Positions 25,767 to 33,944 of a stretch of DNA of 64,000 nucleotides are shown in pieces. Each line of letters starts with the position of its first letter. Position 1 is the stretch's first letter. This DNA is from Fidelibacterota bacterium (lineage in GTDB: Bacteria > Fidelibacterota > UBA8477 > JABMPR01), in NCBI GenBank assembly GCA_018650795.1, contig JABIFG010000003.1, forward strand, positions 1-64,000, written 5' to 3'. Position numbers and translations under genes: made by a program. The notes under the pieces were generated by a model. The model did not search any database. It was given only the letters and a program-made list of their open reading frames with translations, and was not told where the DNA came from.

Positions 25767-27125
25767 ATGAAGAAACTAATTCCTGTCATTCTTATCCTGG
25801 TGCTAGCACCTCTAGCCAGCTTTGCTCAATTCAATATCTCAGGTAATTTGACACCATCTGGTATGTTAAGAATAAGTGATGCCTCCCTCATCGATCTCCC
25901 CTTCCGTCTTGGAAATATCTCAGTCGATTACGCGTATGGAGATTTTGAGTTAAAGACCAGCACTGCACTGGAGACCCGTTGGAATAATCCTGAAATTAAC
26001 GAAGATATGCTTCAGTTGAGAGAAGCCTATCTGATGTGGTATCCTGCTTTTGGTGAAGTAAAGCTGGGCAAAATGATCCATGCCTGGGGTGCTGCTGATG
26101 CCAACAATCCTACTGATAATCTGAGCCCATATGACTACTATTATATGTTTCTCACAGGCACAGATCGGAAACTGGGTTCCCTGAGTCTGGCTGGGAAAAC
26201 ATATTTCGGAGATGCCCAGCTTGAACTCGTTGTTCTGCCAGGATTTGAAGCAAACCGCTTCCCGCTTAATGAGCCTGATTTTCCCATTAACCTGCCTGTG
26301 CCAGAGGATGCTCAGTATTTCATGCCTGAGAACGAACTGGAGTTCGGTGCCAGATTTCAATATGCCCTTGGAATCGGGGATATTTCGGCTTCATACTTCA
26401 AGGGGAATGATCGTTCATTCTCCCCGGCGGGCTTAGAAATCGATCTTGCCGCATTAATGAGTGGTGCTCTTCCTTTTACCAATCATCTTACCTATAGGGA
26501 AACCGATGTCATCGGTTTGGATGCAGTCCTCTTCCCTGGGAATTGGACCCTGCGAGGTGAGTTCGGATATTTTCGTACCCAGACTCCGGATATTGATTAT
26601 ACCATGTCGAAATTCACCTATGATGCTGATTATTTACAAACGGTTCTTCAGGTTGAATATTCATTTGCCAACACGGTTCAGCTAATGGCCCAATACATCA
26701 ATAATAACACCCTCTCCGAGGATATAGCTTTAGAAAAGGATGCAACTTTTCTGACACTTGAAGCCATGCTGCAGGATACCAGTAATCACATGCTAGATCC
26801 AATGCGGGCGCAATTTAGTAGTTTTGGTATACCGCCATTTTCTGCAGGCATGGGGACACCATTTGCAATGATTTCAGATCAGGTCGTGATGCTTTCCTCC
26901 ATGGTTACCATCATGGATAATGACCTTGAACTGGGCGGGATGATTATGATTAATCTGGCTGAGACAGGCTATATGGCCAACCTCAATTCAAGTTATACAC
27001 TCTGGGAAGGATTGAGCCTGGATGCCTCCCTTGCATACTTTATAGGGGGTGATGAGCTGGATAATAAGTTCAAACAACTTGAGGATTTTTCAAATCTAAA
27101 TCTGGGGTTCAACGCTAGCTTTTAA
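25767..27125 (+). CDS. predicted outer-membrane beta-barrel protein of the exporter operon
   Basis: A 452-residue protein with signal peptide ending ASFAQ and alternating amphipathic beta strands throughout, ending in a terminal Phe (LNLGFNASF), as outer-membrane barrels do. The segment LREAYLMWYPAFGEVKLGKM with WGAADANNPTDNLSPYDY recalls the DUF1302 family that accompanies RND/DUF1329 export loci, but I cannot confirm membership. It starts 9 bp after the LolA-like gene. It may provide the outer-membrane exit or acceptor for the pump's substrate. Confidence 0.75.
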   Translation: MKKLIPVILILVLAPLASFAQFNISGNLTPSGMLRISDASLIDLPFRLGNISVDYAYGDFELKTSTALETRWNNPEINEDMLQLREAYLMWYPAFGEVKLGKMIHAWGAADANNPTDNLSPYDYYYMFLTGTDRKLGSLSLAGKTYFGDAQLELVVLPGFEANRFPLNEPDFPINLPVPEDAQYFMPENELEFGARFQYALGIGDISASYFKGNDRSFSPAGLEIDLAALMSGALPFTNHLTYRETDVIGLDAVLFPGNWTLRGEFGYFRTQTPDIDYTMSKFTYDADYLQTVLQVEYSFANTVQLMAQYINNNTLSEDIALEKDATFLTLEAMLQDTSNHMLDPMRAQFSSFGIPPFSAGMGTPFAMISDQVVMLSSMVTIMDNDLELGGMIMINLAETGYMANLNSSYTLWEGLSLDASLAYFIGGDELDNKFKQLEDFSNLNLGFNASF

Positions 27126-27140
27126 CTATATTAGGTCACG

Positions 27141-28055
27141 ATGAATCGATTTGACCGAAAATATAAGAAATTAGCCCGAAGTATATCACCCCTGGATCTC
27201 ACCAGCAACTTCTCTCAGGAAGACTTGAGTTGGGATGATTTTTTTACAGATAGATCCAACACGAACTCAAGCTCACTCTTCCTGGGGAAATATTCTGAAG
27301 ATGGCATCAAATTCGTCATGGAACGCTTTGGTCTGGATCGGCAGGCTCGTCACCTTGGTATCAGGCACCTCGCAGTTGGGGTGGATACCAGAGACCCATA
27401 CCGCCATCGATTGACTATCTACAATGGACGCCATCGGGACAGGGATCACATCGTCATGGATTTTGTGGCGAGATACCAGCACCTGGTACCCAAAGATATT
27501 GACGCAGATATTGAATATACCCACCAGTTAAAAGTATTAATGATTGAGTGGCTCCAGTTGCAGAACCCCACCGCTGTTTTTACTCACCGAAGACCTGCCC
27601 TCCCTGGTCAACTCTATCCAGGACTCGGATTGGGAGATCAACTGATGGCCTTGTTTACACTCATGGGGCGACATCTTCAGGTTGATGGGATCATTAACGT
27701 TCCCGAGCACTTCCATACCGGCCTCATCTTTAGCAGGCGCTTCGTATTTTTAAGCCCCCATGTCCAGGCGCTGGTACAACAAATAGGTCAGGATCTCTGG
27801 AAGAAATACCGACTAGGGGTAATCGCCTGGGCAAGTGCCACTGAAAGTATCATTAATATTGAGACGGGACAGCCACAAATCTGGGAACCACGTCGACAAA
27901 TTATTCCCATCCAGAGCCAGCTAAGGCAGTATTTTAAATCCAATGATTATATCGGAATCGCCCAAAACTTAGAAGAAGACAAGGTCTTCAGTTTGGACGA
28001 AGAAAAACTACGGGAAGCTTTCTCCAAGATGGAACAGCCTCCATTTCAGTTTTAA
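27141..28055 (+). CDS. conserved hypothetical protein, weak acetyltransferase-like features
   Basis: A 304-residue soluble protein with no signal peptide or membrane segment. I do not recognise the family. Notable is the central stretch LPGQLYPGLGLGDQLMALF (about residues 153-171). Its glycine pattern followed by a helix is reminiscent of the acetyl-CoA-binding loop of GNAT enzymes, and it is followed by HFHTGLIFSRRFVFLSP. The N-terminal third is charged. It follows the outer-membrane protein gene by 15 bp and is the last plus-strand gene of the tetR-MMPL operon, so it may act on the transported molecule. That link is inference. Confidence 0.6.
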   Translation: MNRFDRKYKKLARSISPLDLTSNFSQEDLSWDDFFTDRSNTNSSSLFLGKYSEDGIKFVMERFGLDRQARHLGIRHLAVGVDTRDPYRHRLTIYNGRHRDRDHIVMDFVARYQHLVPKDIDADIEYTHQLKVLMIEWLQLQNPTAVFTHRRPALPGQLYPGLGLGDQLMALFTLMGRHLQVDGIINVPEHFHTGLIFSRRFVFLSPHVQALVQQIGQDLWKKYRLGVIAWASATESIINIETGQPQIWEPRRQIIPIQSQLRQYFKSNDYIGIAQNLEEDKVFSLDEEKLREAFSKMEQPPFQF

Positions 28056-28072
28056 ATCTTATTAAACGGTAG

Positions 28073-28249
28073 TTAGGGTATTTTTACTACAGAAGATTCC
28101 CATGTGGTTTTCTGTAATTGGGAATCTTTGCCCTTCATGTCAGTCGGTAAATATTTTACCAGCAAAATGGATGTTAAAAGCACCAGGACAGTCAAAATGA
28201 CTTGAACTGAGGCTGTTTTTTTTTGTCTTTCCCCACGGAATGATTTCAT
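28073..28249 (-). CDS. 58-residue single-pass membrane protein (small ORF)
   Basis: An uninterrupted 58-codon frame beginning MKSFRGERQKKTAS, followed by one hydrophobic segment (VILTVLVLLTSILLVKYL, about residues 17-34) and a hydrophilic tail ending VKIP. Its ATG overlaps the TGA of the upstream TatT-like gene by four bases (ATGA), the classic sign of translational coupling, and basic residues before the TM fit an N-in topology. I know of no family. A 10-bp inverted repeat (28092-28101 / 28119-28128) lies inside its 3' part. Calling it a gene rests on the overlap and the TM segment. Confidence 0.55.
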   Translation of the reverse strand: MKSFRGERQKKTASVQVILTVLVLLTSILLVKYLPTDMKGKDSQLQKTTWESSVVKIP

Positions 28250-29100
28250 AGATTAAACCAATTTTCCTTTTCTGCTTTGATCATCAGCCTTTCAGCCAGA
28301 GCCTTTTCATGGATATTTTCTGGATAATATGGCAGGTCTGGATTTTGTGTCGCTGTCACCACCTTTGTCAAGAGTTGGTAAAAGAGGTTTTTATCTTTGG
28401 CAAGAGGGCAGTAGTATTGAGCCATCAATGTATAATTTCCAAAATAGTCTGGTGCGATGCGGATTGATTCCTCAAAGGCTTTTTTAATGCGAGACGTGTC
28501 AACTTGAGTTTCTGGATCGCTTCCCAGCAAGGCACCCTTAAAACGGTAATATGCACCAAAATAAAATGTTGAATCCAAGTCATTAATATGTTCCAGTGTA
28601 GCCCAGATAAGCTCACGCTGTCCTTTACGGACCAGACTGCTTTTAGTTGTCAGCCACTGCCCATAATTAGCCATGCCCCAATACAATGCTTCGATCGAAT
28701 TGTCATCAAGACCACGGACTGCCATACCTTCATCTCCAGTTGAAAATAGCAGGTTTCGATAGTTGCTGTTTTGTTTGAGAACAGTCTGGCTGGCTTCATA
28801 ACCTCGCATAAATAGACTATCCTGAGTCTGGGGAACATGAGTCAAATACTGACCACAATAATAGTAGGCTCTGGAAAGTTTAGCCCAGAGTTCGATGGAT
28901 GTTGAATCAGATTCTGCAAGTTGCTGAAAGACCGCCAGAGCTGCCTGCGCATTTGCTGTATCAGCTCTTAATGACCAGAGGCTATCTGCATATTCAAGGT
29001 TGAGTTTTACCGGTTTGTGTCTGTCTGGAGTGCCTGGAACGTCTGTCGCTGTGCAAGTGAATAAAAGAGTGGTTATATAAATGAAAACAAAAATTCGCAA
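28246..29100 (-). CDS. TatT-like (TRAP-associated) helical-repeat lipoprotein
   Basis: A predicted lipoprotein. Starting at TTG 29100 (after GGGGAAGG) gives the signal LRIFVFIYITTLLFTC with lipobox LFTC, and a 284-residue product. An ATG at 29238 would add 46 residues that do not look like protein. The mature part is TPR-like alpha-helical, with ALYWGMANYGQWLTTKS resembling the TRAP-transporter T-component (TatT) family of periplasmic helical lipoproteins. No TRAP transporter permease or P-type binding protein gene is in the window, so the partner is unknown. It is coupled to a 58-residue membrane ORF downstream. Confidence 0.7.
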   Translation of the reverse strand: MRIFVFIYITTLLFTCTATDVPGTPDRHKPVKLNLEYADSLWSLRADTANAQAALAVFQQLAESDSTSIELWAKLSRAYYYCGQYLTHVPQTQDSLFMRGYEASQTVLKQNSNYRNLLFSTGDEGMAVRGLDDNSIEALYWGMANYGQWLTTKSSLVRKGQRELIWATLEHINDLDSTFYFGAYYRFKGALLGSDPETQVDTSRIKKAFEESIRIAPDYFGNYTLMAQYYCPLAKDKNLFYQLLTKVVTATQNPDLPYYPENIHEKALAERLMIKAEKENWFNL

Positions 29101-29331
29101 AGCTGCAGAACCTTCCCCATTCGAGTTAACCCCCCCTCCTGAAAATCGGCCAAATATAAAGCCTAAGGCTTCGCTATTACAACATGTGTTTGAAGCATAT
29201 ATTAGAAAATATTTAGCCCGGTTCAGACAACTTAACAAATAATCAAGAAACTTATATGGACAGCAATCCGCACTCCGAAATCACATCGTTGCCGATTGAA
29301 GGCAAGCTGGATTATCTCTACTAGATGAATC

Positions 29332-31590
29332 TTAAAGTGTGATGACGGCCTCAATCAACAACACCAGATCGACAACATCGACAGACGAATCCAGATTCAG
29401 ATCAGATAATTCTTGAGCCTCCCCCTCCAGATTATTACCCTCGATGATCCAATCCGCTAATAGAATTGCATCGGAAATATCAATTTGGCCATCCCGACTG
29501 AGATCACCCAGGTGGAAACCAATCCCCCACCCTTGAATAAGCAGATTGTCCACGGTGAATCCATCACCCTCATAGTAGGTGTCGCTCAATATCCGGAAGC
29601 CCAGAATGAGCGATGGAGCGCCAGCGAATGGAGTCAGATCCAATTCGTCATACACCCAATTTTGCAATCCACTGTAGCCGGGCTCACCTAGTGGTTGAAC
29701 AGTAGCCCCGTTACCAATGACTGTATAATTACCAGCCAGCGCTGTCCAGGTGGCTCCTTCATCGGCTGACGCAACGACCTGACAAAAATCATAATCCAAC
29801 TCAATATCCCATTTGGCGTTAAAGCTGAGGATTAAATTACCATAACCCCTTTGGTCAACAGGGTTAATAAGGGTTACTTCCATAGTGGATAAAGGCGGAT
29901 AATCACCAAATGGGGAGTCTGTCATCGCCAGATCACTTTCATAGGCATCCCCGTTTACATCCCAATCATCTGTAGTGAACCAATTCCCGAAGCCTTCTTC
30001 CAGGTCATCGCTAAATAGCGTATCCGGTCCACCTAAACTCCAGGAAAAAGTATCAGCCACGGAATATTGGCCATCGATATCGATACTGATTATGAGCTCA
30101 GCCGTAGTCCCAGCTCCTGCCTGAACTTCGAAAACAAGACCTTCCATACCCAGATCAATACTCTCCTGAGGATTCAGGTTGGAAAGATCATAACTTCCGC
30201 TTGAGGGGAGAAGACTATTGTCTGGAGACATTAGATTAAGGGTTACCATACTATTTTCTGTCGTAAGCCCCTTGTTCTTAACTAATAATTCGCAGGATAC
30301 TATCTCTCCATTTTCCAGGGGTCCAGTGAGCAGCAATTCAAAATTTTCAAGCCGGACCCAACTCCCTGCTACACCTGCTAGATGGATATTCATGCTGAGA
30401 TTATCTTCAGCAATTGGATAAATCATTTCCGTCGGAGGCCAGAAACCTCCCTGAGCACTAGTACCCACTTCGGGAATAAAGTTTATTATGCCTAACTCTC
30501 CATACATATAGTCAATCACATCCCCATTCATCAAGTAATTGAGAGTTTCCCAGCCAGTGCCGAAGTGATATGAATTATCGGCGATCAAATCCTGGCCCAA
30601 TTCCATGTAAATGTCAGCATCCGGAGCAGGTATTTCAAGATTGGGATCATAGCTAAATGGTCTCAATAGAAGATTACCATAGCTATGATAATTAAAAACC
30701 GTTTGGAATTCATATCCCAAAACAAAATCCCTAATTGCCTGGGTTTCCGGCTCTGAAAAGGGACTTGTCCCACGATAAGTGTTTGAGCAGTTATCTCCGC
30801 TGGATCCGATATTATCATATCCCCATTGATAACCCCAGTTTCTATTCAGGTCTACACCGGGTGAATTGGTGCAACCAGGACGACGATTTTTGCGATGCAT
30901 TCCTCCACCATTGGGATTTGTAGATTCATTGAAAACATAACCATCCGGGTTAACTACTGGCACAAACCAAATTTCCCGCTCATTCACCAAATAACTCAAG
31001 ATTTGATCGGTGTTATAGTTTTCAACCAGCTGCCAGGCGAAATACATCAGGGTCATCATAGCTGCTGGTTCACGGGCATGCGTAAGTGAATTGAGGAATA
31101 CTTCAGCTTCATCTTCATCGATTTCAGGATTATCAGAAATTTTGAAGGCCCATATGGTTCGTCCTTCAAGACTGGTTCCAATACTATCCTTTATAGAAAC
31201 TAGCCCGGGGTATTGGGTATGCATCAAATCCATGTTTTCAATAATTTCAGAATAGGTGTAATACCCACCCATGCTCCCATACCCAAATTCGCGATTGAAA
31301 TTTTGATTTAGTCTGGATTCATAAAAAGCACTCATATCCGAGATGAGCGTTTCCAGCGCTATCCCACTCCTCAGTAGAAGTTGATGCTCTCTTTGGTTCA
31401 CGATCACATCTACATATACATTCTGGCGAATATCCAGCCCTTCCGGGTCGATACCAAATGCTAGTATTTCAGGAATAATGGCTGAAGTATTCTCACTCCA
31501 GATTCTGACCTGGTCATAACGTTCAGTCGCTAGGGCAAGCTGAGTAATAAAAATGAGTAGCAGGGTATTTGCAAGCAACCGAATTAACAT
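29332..31590 (-). CDS. secreted M14 zinc carboxypeptidase with dockerin-like C-terminus
   Basis: A 752-residue exported metallocarboxypeptidase. A signal peptide (1-21) and propeptide-like region precede the M14 domain (about 110-400). Zinc ligands are H171 and E174 (LTHAREPAA) and H302 (NYHSYGN), with R250 (DLNRNWG) for the substrate carboxylate and E374 (IPEVGT) as general base. A beta-rich region follows (about 410-680). The last 60 residues contain two EF-hand-like loops (GDLSRDGQIDISDA and DLNLDSSVDVVDL), i.e. a type-I dockerin pattern. It is a tandem paralogue of the next upstream gene. It probably degrades peptides outside the cell. Confidence 0.9.
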   Translation of the reverse strand: MLIRLLANTLLLIFITQLALATERYDQVRIWSENTSAIIPEILAFGIDPEGLDIRQNVYVDVIVNQREHQLLLRSGIALETLISDMSAFYESRLNQNFNREFGYGSMGGYYTYSEIIENMDLMHTQYPGLVSIKDSIGTSLEGRTIWAFKISDNPEIDEDEAEVFLNSLTHAREPAAMMTLMYFAWQLVENYNTDQILSYLVNEREIWFVPVVNPDGYVFNESTNPNGGGMHRKNRRPGCTNSPGVDLNRNWGYQWGYDNIGSSGDNCSNTYRGTSPFSEPETQAIRDFVLGYEFQTVFNYHSYGNLLLRPFSYDPNLEIPAPDADIYMELGQDLIADNSYHFGTGWETLNYLMNGDVIDYMYGELGIINFIPEVGTSAQGGFWPPTEMIYPIAEDNLSMNIHLAGVAGSWVRLENFELLLTGPLENGEIVSCELLVKNKGLTTENSMVTLNLMSPDNSLLPSSGSYDLSNLNPQESIDLGMEGLVFEVQAGAGTTAELIISIDIDGQYSVADTFSWSLGGPDTLFSDDLEEGFGNWFTTDDWDVNGDAYESDLAMTDSPFGDYPPLSTMEVTLINPVDQRGYGNLILSFNAKWDIELDYDFCQVVASADEGATWTALAGNYTVIGNGATVQPLGEPGYSGLQNWVYDELDLTPFAGAPSLILGFRILSDTYYEGDGFTVDNLLIQGWGIGFHLGDLSRDGQIDISDAILLADWIIEGNNLEGEAQELSDLNLDSSVDVVDLVLLIEAVITL

Positions 31591-31664
31591 GGATTCCCTA
31601 TAATGAGATTATAAATATTTGTTAAATAAATGTTTCGATTGATAGTTGAATCTACTGTGAAATC

Positions 31665-33926
31665 CTAACTTGAAGATTCTGTTAGAATCATTTCAATAAG
31701 GAGCACCAGGTCCTGAATATTTACTGACGAATCCTGATTAAGATCGGCTAATTCAGCTAACTCAGCATCCAGATCTACATTTGTGATGATTGATTCAAGT
31801 AGAAAAACAGCATCAGATATGTTTAACAAACCGTCCCTGGTAACATCGCCAGGGAGAAATCTAGGACCCCACCCCAGTACTGAAAAATTGTCAAGTTTAA
31901 ATCCATCATCTTGAAAAAAGGTATCGCTTTTCAACTGAAAACTTACCAGGAGATCGGAAGTACCTGCGAATTGGGTTAATGCGATCTGTTCATTTATCCA
32001 GCTCTGTGTTCCATGGTAGCCAGGCTCTCCCAGAGGCTGAACCATACTTCCATTTCCTGATTCTGTATACTGACCACTCAGGGGCGTCCAGCTCATGCCA
32101 CCATCAATTGAAGCCAGCACCTGACAAAAATCATAATTGAATTCAATATCCCAACTGGCATCAAAGCGCAGAACTGGATTGGTATATCCGAGTAGATTAA
32201 GAGATTCGGTCAGGATCACGCTAGAATTTGAAAATGCTGGGTAATTGCCAGCAGGTGAGTCTGTCATGTACTGCTGCACTCCATCTGCCCCAGTTTCGAT
32301 TCCCCAGGTCTCAGATGTCCACAATGCTGCGCCTGATTCAAAATCATCAAAAAAGATGGTGTCGGGAACTCCAACAATCCAGGAGAAGGTTTGTACCTGG
32401 GTCTCGTACCCAGACATCTCAACTGAGAGGGTGAGCTGTGCCAATTCGCCATGTGGAGCAATAATTTCAAAACTCAACCCTTCTGATCCATAGTCTTGTA
32501 AGGCTTGAGAAGCAAGGCCTGAAACATCAATCGAACTTTGAGATGGGATTATGCTACTGTCAGGTGAGTTTAGATACAGCATGGCTGGTGAATTGTCAGC
32601 GCCCAAACCTTTGTTCATTACGCTGAGTTCACATGTCACCACATCACCTGACTCCAAATTACTATCTGCAATCAGTTCAAAGTTATCCACTTCAATCCAC
32701 TTGCCAGCGCAGCCGGCAAGATGAATATTCATTGTGATATTATCTTCAGCCAAATCAAATATTAATTCCGTTGGTGGCCAAAAGCCTCCATCCATGCCAG
32801 CACCGACTTCTGGTGTGAAATTAATTATTCCCAATTCACCATACATGTAATCCACGGCGTCACCGTTCACTATATAGCCAACAGTTTCAGTTCCAGTTCC
32901 AAAGAGATAGTCGTTATCTTCTGTAAGATCCTGACCCATTTGATTGTAGATATCACCATCGGGTAGTGGTAATTCTACAGATTCATCATATCCAAAAGGC
33001 TTTATGAGTAAGTTTCCATAACTATGATAGTTAAATACAGTTTGAAAATCATGCTCAAGGACAAAATCCCTCACCACCTGAGTTTCAGGCTCAGAGAATG
33101 CCTGACTACCACGATAGGTAGTTCCGCAGGAATCAGGATTGGAGCCCACATCATTATAACCCCATTGAAAGCCCCAATTTCTATTTAAATCTACACCAGG
33201 TAAACTGCTACAGCCCGGCCTTCGATTTTTGCGGTGCATACCTCCACCACCTGGATTAATCAATTGGTTGTAAACATAACCATCTGGATTAATGACAGGT
33301 ATAAACCACATTGCTCTTTCATCAACCAGATAGGTCATAGTAGCATCCAGATTGTAATTTTCTGCCAGGGACCAGGCAAAATGCATCAAAGTCATCATGG
33401 CTGCAGGCTCACGAGCATGGGTGAGCGAATTATAAAGGACTTCGGGGTCCCCATCCACAATATTCGGATTGTCTGAAATTTTGAAAGCCCAGATATTGCG
33501 CCCTTCGTAACTCAATCCGAGGCTTTGTTTGGCTGAGACAATCTCTGGGTAGCTGGCATGAAGAGAATCCATACTGGAGACGATTTCATCAAAGGTTAAA
33601 TAGCCACCCATACTCCCGTAGCCCAACTCTCTAGCTGCTCCTTGACTCAATCGGGATGCATAGTGAGAACTGAGATCATGAATTAAGTCCTCAGAAATGA
33701 TGCCCCGGTTTTGAATCTCTTGTTTTTCATTCTGATTTACAATAGCATCCACATAGACTCCGGGTCGAATATCCAGCCCTTCAGGGTCAATCCCCAGTTC
33801 AAGCAAATCAGAAATGATTTCATTTGGGCTGTCAGACCAAATTCTGATTTTATCATAGGTATCTTGAGCCATCCCGGTATTGAATGCGGATAGTAGGATG
33901 AGAGTGCATGTGATTTTATTAATCAT
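31665..33926 (-). CDS. secreted M14 zinc carboxypeptidase with dockerin-like C-terminus (paralogue)
   Basis: A 753-residue close paralogue of the gene at 29332, colinear over its whole length: signal peptide (1-20), shared GIDPEGLDIR and GYGSMGGY segments, and an M14 catalytic domain with H170 and E173 (LTHAREPAA), DLNRNWG and NYHSYGN. A beta-sandwich middle follows, and the C-terminal double calcium-loop region contains GDVTRDGLLNISDA and DLNQDSSVNIQDL. The pair arose by tandem duplication. The intergenic gap is 74 bp, and the upstream M1 peptidase gene ends as this ORF is approached from the same strand (18 bp), so all three may be one peptidase operon. Confidence 0.9.
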   Translation of the reverse strand: MINKITCTLILLSAFNTGMAQDTYDKIRIWSDSPNEIISDLLELGIDPEGLDIRPGVYVDAIVNQNEKQEIQNRGIISEDLIHDLSSHYASRLSQGAARELGYGSMGGYLTFDEIVSSMDSLHASYPEIVSAKQSLGLSYEGRNIWAFKISDNPNIVDGDPEVLYNSLTHAREPAAMMTLMHFAWSLAENYNLDATMTYLVDERAMWFIPVINPDGYVYNQLINPGGGGMHRKNRRPGCSSLPGVDLNRNWGFQWGYNDVGSNPDSCGTTYRGSQAFSEPETQVVRDFVLEHDFQTVFNYHSYGNLLIKPFGYDESVELPLPDGDIYNQMGQDLTEDNDYLFGTGTETVGYIVNGDAVDYMYGELGIINFTPEVGAGMDGGFWPPTELIFDLAEDNITMNIHLAGCAGKWIEVDNFELIADSNLESGDVVTCELSVMNKGLGADNSPAMLYLNSPDSSIIPSQSSIDVSGLASQALQDYGSEGLSFEIIAPHGELAQLTLSVEMSGYETQVQTFSWIVGVPDTIFFDDFESGAALWTSETWGIETGADGVQQYMTDSPAGNYPAFSNSSVILTESLNLLGYTNPVLRFDASWDIEFNYDFCQVLASIDGGMSWTPLSGQYTESGNGSMVQPLGEPGYHGTQSWINEQIALTQFAGTSDLLVSFQLKSDTFFQDDGFKLDNFSVLGWGPRFLPGDVTRDGLLNISDAVFLLESIITNVDLDAELAELADLNQDSSVNIQDLVLLIEMILTESSS

Positions 33927-33944
33927 TCAATACTCCGTCGGCTG

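Noticed and set aside
28092..28128. 10-bp inverted repeat as a terminator for the 27141 gene
   Set aside because: It has no T-tract and lies within the 58-codon minus-strand ORF; kept only as a note there.
29256..29324. 22-codon plus-strand frame MDSNPHSEITSL...
   Set aside because: Too short, no membrane or signal features, no recognisable downstream continuation; may be a gene remnant but cannot be supported.
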